A DNA stretch of 49,060 nucleotides, taken from Amanita rubescens. Its lineage: Eukaryota; Basidiomycota; Agaricomycetes; Agaricales; Amanitaceae. The stretch's first letter is position 1; every line of letters starts with the position of its first letter. The stretch lies in contig WION01000391.1 of the NCBI GenBank assembly GCA_015039365.1, positions 1-49,060 on the forward strand, written 5' to 3'. Below, one piece after another: positions 23,466 to 34,416 of the stretch. Position numbers and translations under genes: made by a program. The notes under the pieces were generated by a model. It was given only the letters and a program-made list of their open reading frames with translations, did no database searches and was not told where the DNA came from.

Positions 23466-24613
23466 TCATGACACAACGGTCCATACACGGAGGAAATTGT
23501 CGGTGAAACCAGCGAATAATGTTTGACCATCAGCAGACCAAGCAATTGATACACACTCCGGCTGTCTCGCATCCTCCCGAACATCAGTGTAGGCAGGCTT
23601 GAGCTCGTCGACAATGGACCTGAAAAAGCTCAGATTTTGCAGAATTGGCGGAAGAAAAGACGTACTTGCTCTCCAGGTCGAAGATTTTGATGCAGCTGGC
23701 GGTGGCAGCACACAGCCAGTATCGGTTGGGTGAGAAAACAAGGGCATTGACGATATCGCCAGCCTCGAGCGAGTAGAGGTGCTTGCCCTCGTTCAAGTCC
23801 CAAAGCATTGTAATCCCATCTTTACCACCTGAAGCGGCGAGTGAGCCATCGGGCGAGACCGACACAGTATTGATATATCCACTGTGGCCAAAGTGGTTTG
23901 TTTTGAGTTTGAATTTGGAGAGTTCCCAGACCTGGTAAAATGTATGCGCATCTCTCAAGTCAACGGGGTTAAAAAGGACATACTTTCACCACCTTGTCCC
24001 ATCCGCAAGATACGATCACAGGGTTCGCAAGGTTGGGGCTAAAGCGTACACAAGACACCCTGCGCGAGCGGCTTGTAACGGAGCAAGGAGATCTCTGAGG
24101 CTGAAAACGCACCATTCTGTGTGCCCGTCTTCTTTAATTTCGTATTTGCACTCTCCAAGAGTGTTCCAAAGTTTAATAGTTTTATCCCGCGAACCAGAAA
24201 CAATTTGTCGGTTGTCTGCACTGAAACTGACAGACAACACGTCTGATAAATGCCCCACGAACCGGCGTGTGGTCAGCCCAGTGTTGAGGTCCCAGAGACG
24301 AAGTGTATGATCCCATGAAGAGGACAGGGCAAATTGACCATCGGAGGAAATGACAACGTCCGAAACAAAGTGATTGTGACCGTGTAGGATCCTTTTGGGG
24401 TATCCATACGAGTCTTCATCGCGGGTCAGTTGCCAGACAATGATTGTTTTGTCTACCAGGACACATAGGGTTAGAGACAGTGATATGTGCATCTTGTAAT
24501 GTACCTCGAGAAGCAGTAAGTATCATGTCTGGATTTTCTGAGGAGGTGGCGATGGCTGTGACCCAGCCTTTGTGGCCCTCCATGGTGCCGAGGAAACGCA
24601 GTGATTCGGTCAT
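23466..24613 (-). CDS. RACK1: RACK1/Cpc2, ribosome-bound G-beta-like WD40 protein
   Basis: Seven-bladed WD40 protein on the 40S head that couples signalling kinases to translation. Five exons begin [18 protein letters not shown] and run through [75 protein letters not shown] and end [11 protein letters not shown]. All blades and the conserved WDK motif are present, giving about 315 aa. Known as Asc1 in yeast and Cpc2 in filamentous fungi. I checked the introns for the C/D snoRNA that yeast ASC1 carries; they are too short and lack the boxes. Confidence 0.97.
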
Positions 24614-25054
24614 GGTGCTCGTCGGGATCTGTGTCGACGGGCTACGAGGATGCACTTGCTATCGTGTCACAGTCACAGACAGCCACCGTGACATGACTGT
24701 ACAGTACCCAGCACCATATAAAGCTAGTTGACTTTGGGTTCTTTGCGCGTACTTGCAAGCAAGGTAACATGTAAGTCTGTCGCTTCCATTCTGTCTCTTC
24801 TATGATGCCAGAACCTTTATATTTGCTACTTCAGAGGGTGAATTCCCAATGAGACTATATTTTCCACCAAGATCTCTGAGACTCCCTTTACTTCATTTTG
24901 CATCAACAGCTGACGCGTCTTTTCACAGGCATGGAGGATATTAATTTTTTTTATTCGTCAGCATCATGGTACATGTCTGTGACCATTTGTGTTAGGAACA
25001 TGTATATATATATATTTATTTCATCTTTATCATCATCGTCTTGTCGTCAATACT
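24614..25054. other. Divergent intergenic region between RACK1 and nucleoside hydrolase
   Basis: About 440 bp with no supported gene. It should hold both promoters. It has pyrimidine-rich tracts near each start and a TA-rich run close to the hydrolase start. Confidence 0.5.
25003..25014 (+). promoter_or_regulatory. Candidate TATA box for nucleoside hydrolase gene
   Basis: An uninterrupted TA run lies about 40 bp upstream of the ATG at 25055. Position and composition fit a core promoter element; it could also be a simple repeat. Confidence 0.35.
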
Positions 25055-26691
25055 ATGACTCCTAAGATTCCTGTAATAAGTTGAGCGCAGACTCCAGTGT
25101 TTGTTAACTCGAGACGCGTAGTAACCCTTGGTTGATGTAGTTGATACCGACCCCGGCGTCGACGACACTATTGCTATGTGAGTTGTTCCAAAGTTCGATA
25201 GTGCGTGCTATACAATTCTAGACTGTTGGCACTAGCCTCCCCAGAACTAGACATACTTGCGCACGTAGTGACCTTTGGTATGTAATACAACTGCGCGGAA
25301 CATATACATGTATTAAATCATGGAAGGGAATACTGAGCGAGACTCATGCTAGTTCGTTGCTCGAGCTTAGCGGTGTAGCGACTCAGAGTCTCTGACATGC
25401 ATCTCAAGCAATAATATTCTTAAGGCCTATCAAGCCGTAGATCGTCATCTTAGGGCGCGTCCCTTCGAGAAACATCGTTTCCCAAATTTCCGTCAAGCGA
25501 ACAAGACTGTCTTGGCTCGGGGTGCTGATGCACCTTTAGAAGGTGGCATGCATAGCGCAAAGTACTTCCATGGAAGGTGACAGACACTAATGCCTGCCGA
25601 ATTTCAGATATCTGATGAAGTATAATTAATAGAGATGGGCTCGCGGGCATATCAACCCGCCACCGAGAGCTCGACCTAGAGGCGGTTGACGCGGAAAATC
25701 ACCCCCAGCTTTACCTTACAGATAGACCGGGCGTGGACATAGCAATAGATCTGATACGCAGCCATCCTTCACGGACGATTACATACATCGCGCTTGGCCC
25801 CCTTACAACGCTGGCTCAGATAGTGCGTCAAGATCCTGAACTACTACATGATCGTATCGGGCGTGTTGTCTGTATGGGTGGCGCTCTAGACGTTCCAGGA
25901 AATGTGACCCCGGTCGCAGAATGTAAGTGTCTTTCTGCAGCAAATGGAGTATACTAGACTGAATATCGGCGACATAGTCAACTTTTATGCCGACCCTTTT
26001 GCCGTAAGGGAATTGTTACTCCCTTCCGAAGACGGGGAAACGCGATTACCACTGGATCGTTTTCTGTTGTTGAGTTTGGACATCACAACGGATCACGAGT
26101 TATCGTTTCCACTTTATCGGCAATTAGTAGATCCGGCTTTCTCGTCCTCTTTGAAACCATCAGTTCAGAGTGGCAAAGCGCCACTGCACCATTTTACCAG
26201 CTCCGTTCTCGAGCGGACGCGGGAAATAATGTTACAGTTTGGCAAAGATGGGATGGAGATGCACGATGTTGTAGCTGTCTGGTGTGCGATCGAAAATCCC
26301 CCAAGTGCACCACTTAAAAATGAGTGGATCGTCAGTGAGCGGAAATTCGATGTTGAGAGGTAAGTTGTTCGGAATTAGCCAAATCGGCTTGGTCTGACTC
26401 CTTTACAGAACTGGCGAAAGGACCCGTGGAATGCTAGTTGTAGACAGACGATCTGATACTACGGCCTATGCACCTGGCGCCAATCGTTCAGAGGTTCAGG
26501 CTGAGTTGGATAAGCTAGGAATTTCCCATGGTATTTGGGAGTCCACGGCTTTGCCAGCTCCTGTGGAAGTCGAGTCTGTTGCAGACACCATCGTTGTAGG
26601 GTCTGGGGTGCCCTGCGTCACAGGAACTCCAGGTTGCTCAGCTCTCCTGCGTCTGCTACTTGAACGCGTGTGGGGGGTGTCCATGAAATGA
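25055..26691 (+). CDS. Inosine-uridine preferring nucleoside hydrolase
   Basis: Hydrolyses nucleosides to ribose and free base for salvage. The first exon MTPKIPVI joins through donor gttgag to IDTDPGVDDTIAILLALAS, the calcium-binding signature. Next come HVVTFGNTERDSCYNNILK, TVLARGADAPLEGGM, HGRDGLAGIS, the long middle part with ALGPLTTLAQI, and VCMGGALDVPGNVTPVAEFN, then the catalytic-loop MHDVVAVWCAI. All key acidic residues are present. About eight exons; expected length about 400 aa, longer than bacterial forms because of an extended C-terminus. It is followed 96 bp downstream by the bZIP gene in the same direction. Confidence 0.93.
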
Positions 26692-26787
26692 TCGTGTACT
26701 AATCTTGCCGAATTTGATTTTGAAATTCAAAATCGTCATGTTTTGCTGTTCTCACAAGTATATCGTGAAGTTCCGCGTTTATTAGCC

Positions 26788-27500
26788 ATGACCAGGGGGC
26801 GTAAGAAAGACCCTACAATACCTCCCACCCGCGCTCTTATCCAGCAGCGAGATTATCGAGCGAGACGCGCTCACTATGTTGCATCTTTAGAAGAAAGGTG
26901 TCAGAGAGTGGAGGAGGACAACGCCCGATTACGCGAGGAAATCGCCGCGATAAAGGCCAGTAATGGCATTGTTCCTTCGATTCCTCAGAATCCAGAAACG
27001 GTTAGCATGTCATTTATCGATTAGTGGCGTATAGTACATAACGGGTGACTTCATAGGCTGCAGCGACAATTCATCTTATGCATCAACTCTCATTAACAGC
27101 TGCATCTCTAACTCGGTTCCAGCAAGTAGCATTTCCAGAGCATGTTTCCAGAGTGGTACCATCCACGGCCTCAACGGAGGATATTACCAACCATACATCA
27201 CAGTCCTCGCCTTCGCTTTCGTCAGTGCCTTTTGCCCGGGCCATATCTCCAACCGTCATTCCTCCAACATCATCACAATCCAAGGCCACAAACGAAGATC
27301 CCCCGTCGACTTTCAGTCAAAGCGGAGACGTAGTGGATGGTATCAGCAGAAGTGTTAGCCCGGACTCGGAGTGTTGTGGAGGTATTCTGGATTGTCGTCA
27401 CTTGATTGAGCCTGAACCTACTAGTTCTTTGACAAGAACGTCTGGGCTGCGATCTACTTCTTCTCCTGGTTTTGGATATAGTAACAAGCCATATCGATGA
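26788..27500 (+). CDS. bZIP transcription factor with C-terminal cysteine cluster
   Basis: Two exons (26788-27000, 27057-27500) give 218 aa. The basic region QQRDYRARRAHYVASLEER lies right at the N-terminus and leads into a leucine zipper (RVEEDNARLREEIAAIKAS). The QRxYRARRA pattern is closest to fungal AP-1/Yap and HapX-type basic regions, though the invariant Asn is replaced by Gln if aligned by RxxR spacing. The middle is Ser/Thr-rich. Near the C-terminus SECCGGILDCRHLIE has three cysteines in nine residues, as expected for a redox, metal or metalloid sensor. Its 3' end meets that of a decayed ACR3 gene. Target genes are unknown. Confidence 0.85.
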
Positions 27501-28613
27501 GCCGTATCCAAGCGTATGTAGGCGCCCACTTTCGTCTTGTTACTATATCTACCACATGGTATGAGATGCCCAAACGATATTTTCCGCACTCTTGTTTTGT
27601 TGCCGTTTGCATACGACTGAGCTTTATTCTCGACCACAGTGCAATCCACGTTAGGCACAAGAGCACAGGAACCTCGACCAGAAGTCCGATTGTCGCTACG
27701 AGTGCCTGATCTGAGTCGACCCCAAATACGGCTATGGCTACCACGATCTGTGATTGGAGTTGTTAGATGCGTTACCGGGAAGAGGGAATATGACAAAAGA
27801 ATTTATTGCTATCAGCCGTGACATTTCATACCCAAATAAATATCTTCTACTCACCAGATTCCTCTGATACATCAGTGCAAAGGCGGAGGTCTACATTATG
27901 ACGAAATAAAGGATCATGGGGTACGAAAACTCTGAAGACTGGACCCAATGATATGGTATCGTTGATACGCAAATATGACGAGGATGGTGTAGAACAAACC
28001 GAGTAACGGGAGTAATAAAAACTGAGGGATAAAGCGCTCTTCAAGGAATTCTTTGCTTATCGCCAATTGGACACCATAACGGGTGATAACGCCAAGGACT
28101 AGTGGGATCCCAAGATACTACAATTCCAATGTAAGTCGAGTATTTTAAATGGCTCACGACTTACGATAAGGATAATGCCTATGCGATAAAAGATGCCCAC
28201 GCCAATCCAAGATTATCAATGGGCCCATGAACGAGTAGCATAGAAATTCCAACGTGTATCCAAACCCGTGACGAGGAAAATATTTGAGGAAACGTCTCAT
28301 ACCTCACCTTCGCAAGGATAGGCCGCGTCATTACTATAAGGCCAATAGCGATCGCTAAAGCATGAGATTGAGAAGACCAACAAGTCGTGACCGACTGACT
28401 GACCGAAACGCCATCGAAGCGGACAGTGTCAAACGCGTGTTGTATGCTCTGGCAGAATTCATCAATAACAACCCCCACGACCATTACAAGGACAATAAGG
28501 GGAGATAGGAGACGATCCTGAATGCTTAGCCCAAGAAACACTCCTTCATTCAGTTCAGAGATGCGGTTGTCCAATGATAATCGTTGCATACCCTGAGATG
28601 TACTCTCTTGCAT
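27454..28613 (-). pseudogene. ACR3: Decayed ACR3-type arsenite efflux permease
   Basis: Intact ACR3 exports arsenite across the plasma membrane. The 5' part is well kept: DRLLSPLIVLVMVVGVVIDEF, then (across an intron) FDGVSVTIAIGLIVMTRPIL and AKVRYE. After GLAWA near 28200 the frame breaks (SFIA then stop, while IFYRIGIILI lies in another frame), and homology jumps to YLGIPLVLGVITRYGV. The block between, with the conserved Arg-Cys motif of TM4, is absent. Further on, SLGPVFRVFVP, MILYFVIM and the following TSAFALM lie in shifted frames with an in-frame TAG (near 27892). The NNFELAI helix survives only as a corrupted DSNKFFCHI. GVDSDQALVATIGLLVEVPV near the 3' end is intact. At least three frame breaks, one stop and two losses make function very unlikely. 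Confidence 0.85.
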
Positions 28614-29547
28614 GAGCACAATTTGTTCGGTTGTTTGGTCGACTTCCTGAATCTATCGCAGACGGATAATAACGGGACGACGTACGGGATTGAGCTCGGT
28701 TCGCGCGCGAATGAATTCACGAAATACTCGGGTTGAGAGGGTTTTCACAAAAGAGAGAAAGGTTCGAGGGGAAGAAGGATTGCATTTGGGGATTCCTACA
28801 AACGGACTATACCTCGCGCGTGTTCTCCCGCGGTGAGGAGCCTAGACTGTAGATAGTGAAGTATGTAGAAGTGTGTCATAGATTCGTAGTTTGACAGGGG
28901 CATAGTAATGACTGAAGCTAGAGGAGACGCTGGCTTTGTATCGTCATTTTATCTACAAAAGAATCAGAAGTAACGCGTTTAGTGCAAGAAACAACAGTAA
29001 ATGTAAAGCGAAAACCAACCAAATAGATCCTCACATCTTAGTGAGCATTGTCCTTCGTTGAGAGCTGAAGACCCGAGGGCCCGAGTGGACAAACTCAACT
29101 TGAATATCGATTTTCACGTTACTGCGTGGCTATATCCGCTTGAGCGACGATCCATTAATAGAAAGGATGAGAAGATAGCTTAGATAGGATTCTATCAAGC
29201 CCATCTAGTGGATTGGGCTGACTTAGCAGCGCGGATTCGGAGGATCATCTCGAAATCCGAGTTCTTGCGGTTTCCTGCCGCGCCGGGTAAGTGGTGTAAA
29301 TGGGTGTGAGCATATGTTGGTGTCAAATAACCTATGCTGAAGATAATATCCCAGTCAAAGAGTATTCGTAGAAAATAAATTATGTTCATTGGCTGATGCC
29401 TCTATTCGGCTCCATCGATTCTGGTACAGATACATAGCTAACTTGGATAGCGACAAAAACATGGGATGACTATGAGCTTACATTAACCTTGGTATTGCGA
29501 CAGTTATACAGGTATCTGCTCCGTTTCAGTTTGAAGCAACCATTGCG
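28614..29547. other. Intergenic region between BUB2 and the ACR3 pseudogene
   Basis: About 930 bp, the longest stretch without a supported gene. A 64-codon minus-strand ORF (29195-29389) ends in an Arg/Lys-rich segment (FEMILRIRAAKSAQ) but shows no family I know. The pseudogene promoter and the BUB2 3' untranslated region should lie here. Confidence 0.4.
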
Positions 29548-30787
29548 TTAATCATGCTGAATTTCGTAGGGGTGTCTGACGAGTTCATCATATAGTTCGG
29601 CTGGAAGGTCCCTAACGAGTGTAACCGCAATCCCGATGACAGAGAGTGCATCTAATAGGGGGAAAGTTCGAAGCAAGCGCATTGGACTGGGCTCTTTAAG
29701 CAACAAACCAAGCTAGAATAGAATAATGGATTCACCTGGATGAGTTCATGATTTCATCGCGGATGAGCAACAGCTGTGCAATCACGCAAAGCACGTTGAG
29801 GTGAACACCAAATGCAAGAAGAAAGTCCCAAAGCAGTAGTACTTGATCTAGAGGTGGTGTGCAGGCACATAACGTGAGGACAGCTGAAATAAAAATTTGT
29901 CAGTATCAATCATAGAACGAAGTATCCACAAGCGAAACGTACAAGGAAAGGCGTAAATCTCGGCAGACAGGTTTTTAGACCGTAGATGCGCGTATAACTC
30001 TGGATCAACAATCTTGAGGCAACGGTCGAGAAGCTGTGGAGGATCAGAAAAACCAAGTGAGCCAAGTAGCCCGGATCTTACCCTGAGACCCCTGTGAACC
30101 CCTTCGAGAGTTGGTTGAACATACAGGGGACAGGACTCCTCTATGAATTTTGAAAAACAAAAGAATGCCTCGACTTCTGACGGCATAGTATACAAAAATG
30201 GAGCGGCAAGGACGTTCATTCCCTGAACGTATGTGAAATCAAGTAGTTGTTTTTCTTGTCTATCTGCAGTGAGACGTTGGGATATGGGCTTAAGCGTTGC
30301 GATATTATGACCCTACCATGATTGCGCCACACAAAAGCATCGAGTAGACGAACAAGCATATCTTCGCGAACACGTTCCTTAAAACCTTTGTCTGTTGCTA
30401 GCGTCCTGAGGGCTGGATTTACTGGGATAAGTGCGGGATTGTAATTCTACGCACCTAAAGGTGTCGTTTCGTATCTTCTCCCGCACTTCGCAGGGTCCTC
30501 TAGCCACATATCGCAGATACGTATCAGAGGAGAGGTCTGTCACGCGCAGCAGAATCTTCCATATTCTAGGCCTCAATGTTGGGTCCTAGCCCAAGGACAA
30601 TTCAGACGCAATGCACAATTTAATAATAGGCGGGAGGTACAGTAGTAGATGGGATGCCTTCGACCAGAATGAGACGCCGCAGCTTCTTTGTGCCGTCATC
30701 TGAATCTGAGTGAGCTCTTGACTTTGAGGCTTTTGGCTGATTTAAGATCTTGTTGAATGAGTGGACAGTTGCCACCGCATTTGACAT
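29548..30787 (-). CDS. BUB2: BUB2-like mitotic-exit checkpoint TBC GTPase-activating protein
   Basis: In yeast Bub2-Bfa1 is the GAP for the Tem1 GTPase at the spindle pole. The protein starts MSNAVATVHSFNKILN (an in-frame upstream ATG at 30817 is possible). The TBC domain follows: TLRPRIWKILLRV, KIRNDTFRTLATD with the arginine finger of IxxDxxR, LLDAFVWRNH, TYVQGMNVLAAPFLY with the glutamine finger, FFCFSKFIEESCPLYVQ, LLDRCLKIVDPELYAHL and LLLWDFLLAFGVHLNVL. It ends ELVRHPYEIQHD. About eight exons and 320 residues. Both catalytic fingers are present. It diverges from the adaptin gene with only 80 bp between starts. Confidence 0.92.
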
Positions 30788-30867
30788 GACGGCAGATGAT
30801 AGTAAACGGTGATACATGACCAAACAAACCGCTGATAACTTGGCGCCACCGTGACTGGATAGCCTAT

Positions 30868-33800
30868 ATGGAAGTTCCTTTCTCCTCCTCCGGTGCGTTA
30901 AGCAGAAGACAATATGGTTTGGTTCGGGCTGTAGAGTTATCTTCATCCACACAAGAAGCGAACAATATTTTACATGCAGAGATACAAGCAGTGCGAGTGG
31001 ATATGGCGCGTGCGGATCTTACATTTGTTAAGCATTATCAGTTCACCTCTGGCAAGTTCTCACGTTTCTACAGGCCCAATGCATGGAATACCTCATCATC
31101 CTCTTGTATTGCTTTAATACAATTGAGATTGGTTTCTCTCCCGGCTCGATCGCGTTTGCCCTGCCCCATGCCGTCAACTTAGCAGAGGCCGGCAAGACAA
31201 TCGAACAAAAGAGGATAGGCAAGTTTATTGTGGTGAATAAGCTCAACTTCTGACGGGAACATAACCAGGTTATGTCTTTTGTGCTGAGTTTATGCCGCCA
31301 GACAGTGAGATGCAACTAATGTTAGTCAACACAGTTCGCAAGGCACGTTTCTACCACTAATTGATTAGTGCCTAACATAACAAAAAACGTTTGGTAGGAT
31401 CTTGAAAGTTCAAGTATTGCTAGGATGTGCCTTGCTCTTCAAAGCTTGATAGCAGTACCGACGGAACATGTTGTTCCCGCTGTCCAGTCCCGTGTACAGG
31501 AGCTGATCTCACATAACTCGTCAGTAGGTAGCTTTTATCGCGCCGCGGGCCATGTCTGATGTACAAAGAAGGCCCCAAATCCGACGGCGAGCGATACACG
31601 CCTGCCGCCTTTTATCCCACCATGAGAGAAGCTTATTGATGCCTGTGACATCCGTGCTGTTAAAACGGTTAGGTGACCCCGATCGTTCTGTTGTCAGAGC
31701 CACCCTGTTGGCGGTTTCCTCGCCTGCCTTTCGGGACATCTCAGTGCGTGAATAGTCTCGAATTGTTGTGATGTTCTCATACCCAAGCAGGATGCGAAGC
31801 AATTGTCAAAGGTCAAAACAACGATTCATGATTTGGCATTCAACAATGATGTCCGTCCTTATGTCTTGAACGTCTCCGCGGCGCTATTGGCTTTTGGGTT
31901 AGGCATCATTCCCCAATTCCTCAGAATCCGGATTGATATTTCTGATCTAGGATTACTTTTGAAGATGGAATTTCCCGTTTATGTGAATACATTCGAGACT
32001 CTACCAAGAAGCATGACTTCCGTAAGTGCATAAGTGCCAGTTTATGGCTGCTTACCGTGTGTTATTCAGTGATGCTTCGTGAAGCCTTTAGCCTTCTTTC
32101 CCAGTATACCGTAGAACAATTGAAAAGGAATCTCGACATCTCTCCCGTCTCATATGTTCGCAGTCTTCTAGCATCCGACGACCCAAACCTTCATTATCTA
32201 TTCTTGGTCTGTTTGGATTCCCTTGATGCCGAAGCCTGGTCAGGCTCGACAGACATTTTCCCAAGCGTACTAGATGACTGGGAGATGGAAAAGATTATGC
32301 ACATGATAGACTCGCCCGATGTTTTGATACGAACTAAGGTAAAAATTATCACAACATCACCTAGTTTTGACCGATCGTGCATTATAGACCCTTTCTATCC
32401 TGAATGGAGTTGATCAGAACATTGCCGATGCCGTCTACGCTCGTTTGTTGCAATCTTTACCTCCCAATGCCAACAACAGAATGCGTGATGAATGTATCGT
32501 TCGACTTCTCGAAGTGGTGAACACGAAGACAGCTGGCGATGGCGAGTCCTACGCGAGGGGTGTGGCAGAGCTATTTGCCTCTATTGAGGATGCACTCAGT
32601 GACCTTTCCGTTTCCGAAGCCGGAGTTGATAGAATCCTCTCGTACCTTCAGTACTGTGAGGCCCTTGATTAACCTTGCATATTCCCGGACTCACCAATTC
32701 TTAGCCAGTGACATATTCCAGGTTCAGTGCGCCGCCTCCTTACTAGCGATGATCACGGAAGAAGAGTCAAACTTTGGTCCGACGATGCTGGTTGTCATTT
32801 CCGCTTTATCCGCGCAATATTGCACGCATGTCTCAGTACCACCTGCTGATATTTTGTCCGGAATAGCTTTGCGCTTAGCAGATGTTCCAGGCAAGTCAGG
32901 ATGATCTCTACCACCTCATTAGCGAGTAAGAGTCGGTTTAGCATCTGTACAGGATGCATGTATTTTGGCCATGCTGCGCCTTGCTGCCATTTGCGACGTT
33001 TCAGACGCAGTCAGAGATGCTGTAGTACGCGTTCACGACAAGGCTGGACGGCATATTAGAAAGGTTCAATTACTTTTTTATATGTGTTCAAAGTTTAAAA
33101 TGATTCTTTTAGCGTTGTATGCAATTTCAGACTCTGCTACAGAAGAGGGAAGACCTGCAGAACATAATAAAAAAATCACAAAGTTCATCTGTATGTTTCT
33201 TGTGTTTTACTTGACCTGGAATCAATACTGATACGGATTAGCTTCCAGATTTCTTACATTCTTTAGAGTCTTACGAGAACGAAGCTCCACGTGCATCGCT
33301 ACTAGAGCACTTGGCGATGTCTCAGTCGAGCACATTGTCCAGCAGCAAATTGCGATACAAGGCTTACGATACCCCTCGGTCAACTCTGAAGCTAAGATCT
33401 TCACGGGAGAGGTCCAATATTCCCGCAGCATATCTTAACACCTCGGCAGTGGAGATGGGAGAAGATACGACGACCAATTCAGTAAGCCCGTAGTCTTCGA
33501 TTATCTTTTACGATGGCTCATCAGAAGCAAGTCATTAACCACAATGACTGACGCTGTAGGTTATGCTCACTCGTACCGACAGTTTCGGTAACAAGCTGTA
33601 GATGTCGCGCGTTGATCTGATAGCGTTCGATCAACCGGCTGCATTAATAACCGATGACAGAACAACGTTCACTGCCATTTGGGACACAATGGAAGCATCC
33701 GGTTCTGACATGCGCGGATGGAGCGACGCCAAGGTGGAAGATCTTATCAAGAATCTGCAAACTTTGGAAGGCATTAGTGTGGATATTATTCCTGCACATG

Positions 33801-34010
33801 AGCCACCTTTCTACGGTAAATGAGACGCCATCTAATGGGGCAATAGATGACCCAGCATTCACAGGAGAAGTGAAAGTGAAAATCACAGCGGATCATGATC
33901 AGTGGGGTGCTGTAAAGTTTCGTGCATCGGACGAAGGGGGGACCTTATGGCGAGTGCGGACGGAAGCGGTAGATTTGGGAAGACGGTTGAAAGCAGTGTT
34001 AACTATATAA
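30868..34010 (+). CDS. Large adaptin, AP-4 epsilon-like
   Basis: Large subunit of a clathrin-type adaptor complex acting in trans-Golgi sorting. The N-terminus LSRRQYGLVRAVELSSSTQ and AEIQAVRVDMARADLTF is the adaptin start. Then ECLIILLYC-type helices follow (MEYLIILLYCFNTIEIGFS), then LPHAVNLAEAGKT, EQKRIGYVFCAEFMPPDSEM and MLVNTVRKDLESS. Alpha-helical repeats continue through RRRAIHACRLLSHHE and ADAVYARLLQSLPP. A hinge (near 33300-33480) and a C-terminal domain (PPFYGEVKVKITADHDQ) end at 34010. The pattern suits AP-4 epsilon better than gamma or alpha, but gamma is the main alternative. More than twelve introns, one GC-AG (31219-31268). An apparent in-frame TAG at 33598 is removed by using the acceptor directly after it. 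Confidence 0.78.
31219..31268 (+). other. GC-AG intron in the AP-4-like gene
   Basis: A 50-nt intron with donor G|GCAAGT, the classical GC-AG consensus. Its removal joins KRIG to YVFCAEFMPP in frame. Confidence 0.85.
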
Positions 34011-34416
34011 TCGTGAGAACTCAAGGGACCACTTAAAACCGGACCATTTCCCTTTTTCCTGGCTGACACCCTTGTCCTACTACGTCCTCTGACGTGCTGA
34101 ATATTTACCTTGTTAACCACCTACGCTCTATGATTGTAGCCTATTGGTACTTTTGTTTACCTCCTAGTCCTTCAGGTTACTCACCATAACCACTTCTCAG
34201 CTCAACCCACCAGATTAACAACATACTCTTTGGACCCCTTGCCCTTCCTCTCCTCGACGCCGACAGACCCCCTTAGGGTTTCCTAGCTTGTTCGTCCCAA
34301 GATTCATGGGATAATCTTACCTCGCCATTAGCGCTGCAGGAAGATTGTCGCATCGTTCACCCAATAATACATCATTCTCTTGAAAAACTCATCCTGACGA
34401 TACCCACGTTGAAACC
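34011..34416. other. Intergenic region upstream of the gene at 34417
   Basis: About 400 bp without a supported gene. It is rich in C and T toward the right, as is usual for promoters in this window, and contains a TGACGTG sequence (34090-34096) resembling a CRE/bZIP site. One such match is expected by chance fairly often. Confidence 0.4.

Noticed and set aside
23466..24613. snoRNA in a RACK1 intron, as in yeast ASC1
   Set aside because: All introns are about 50 nt and show no C and D boxes.
33598..33600. In-frame TAG in the AP-4-like gene
   Set aside because: Using the acceptor that ends in this TAG, from the donor at 33481, removes the stop and keeps the frame (TTNS joined to MSRVDLIAFD).
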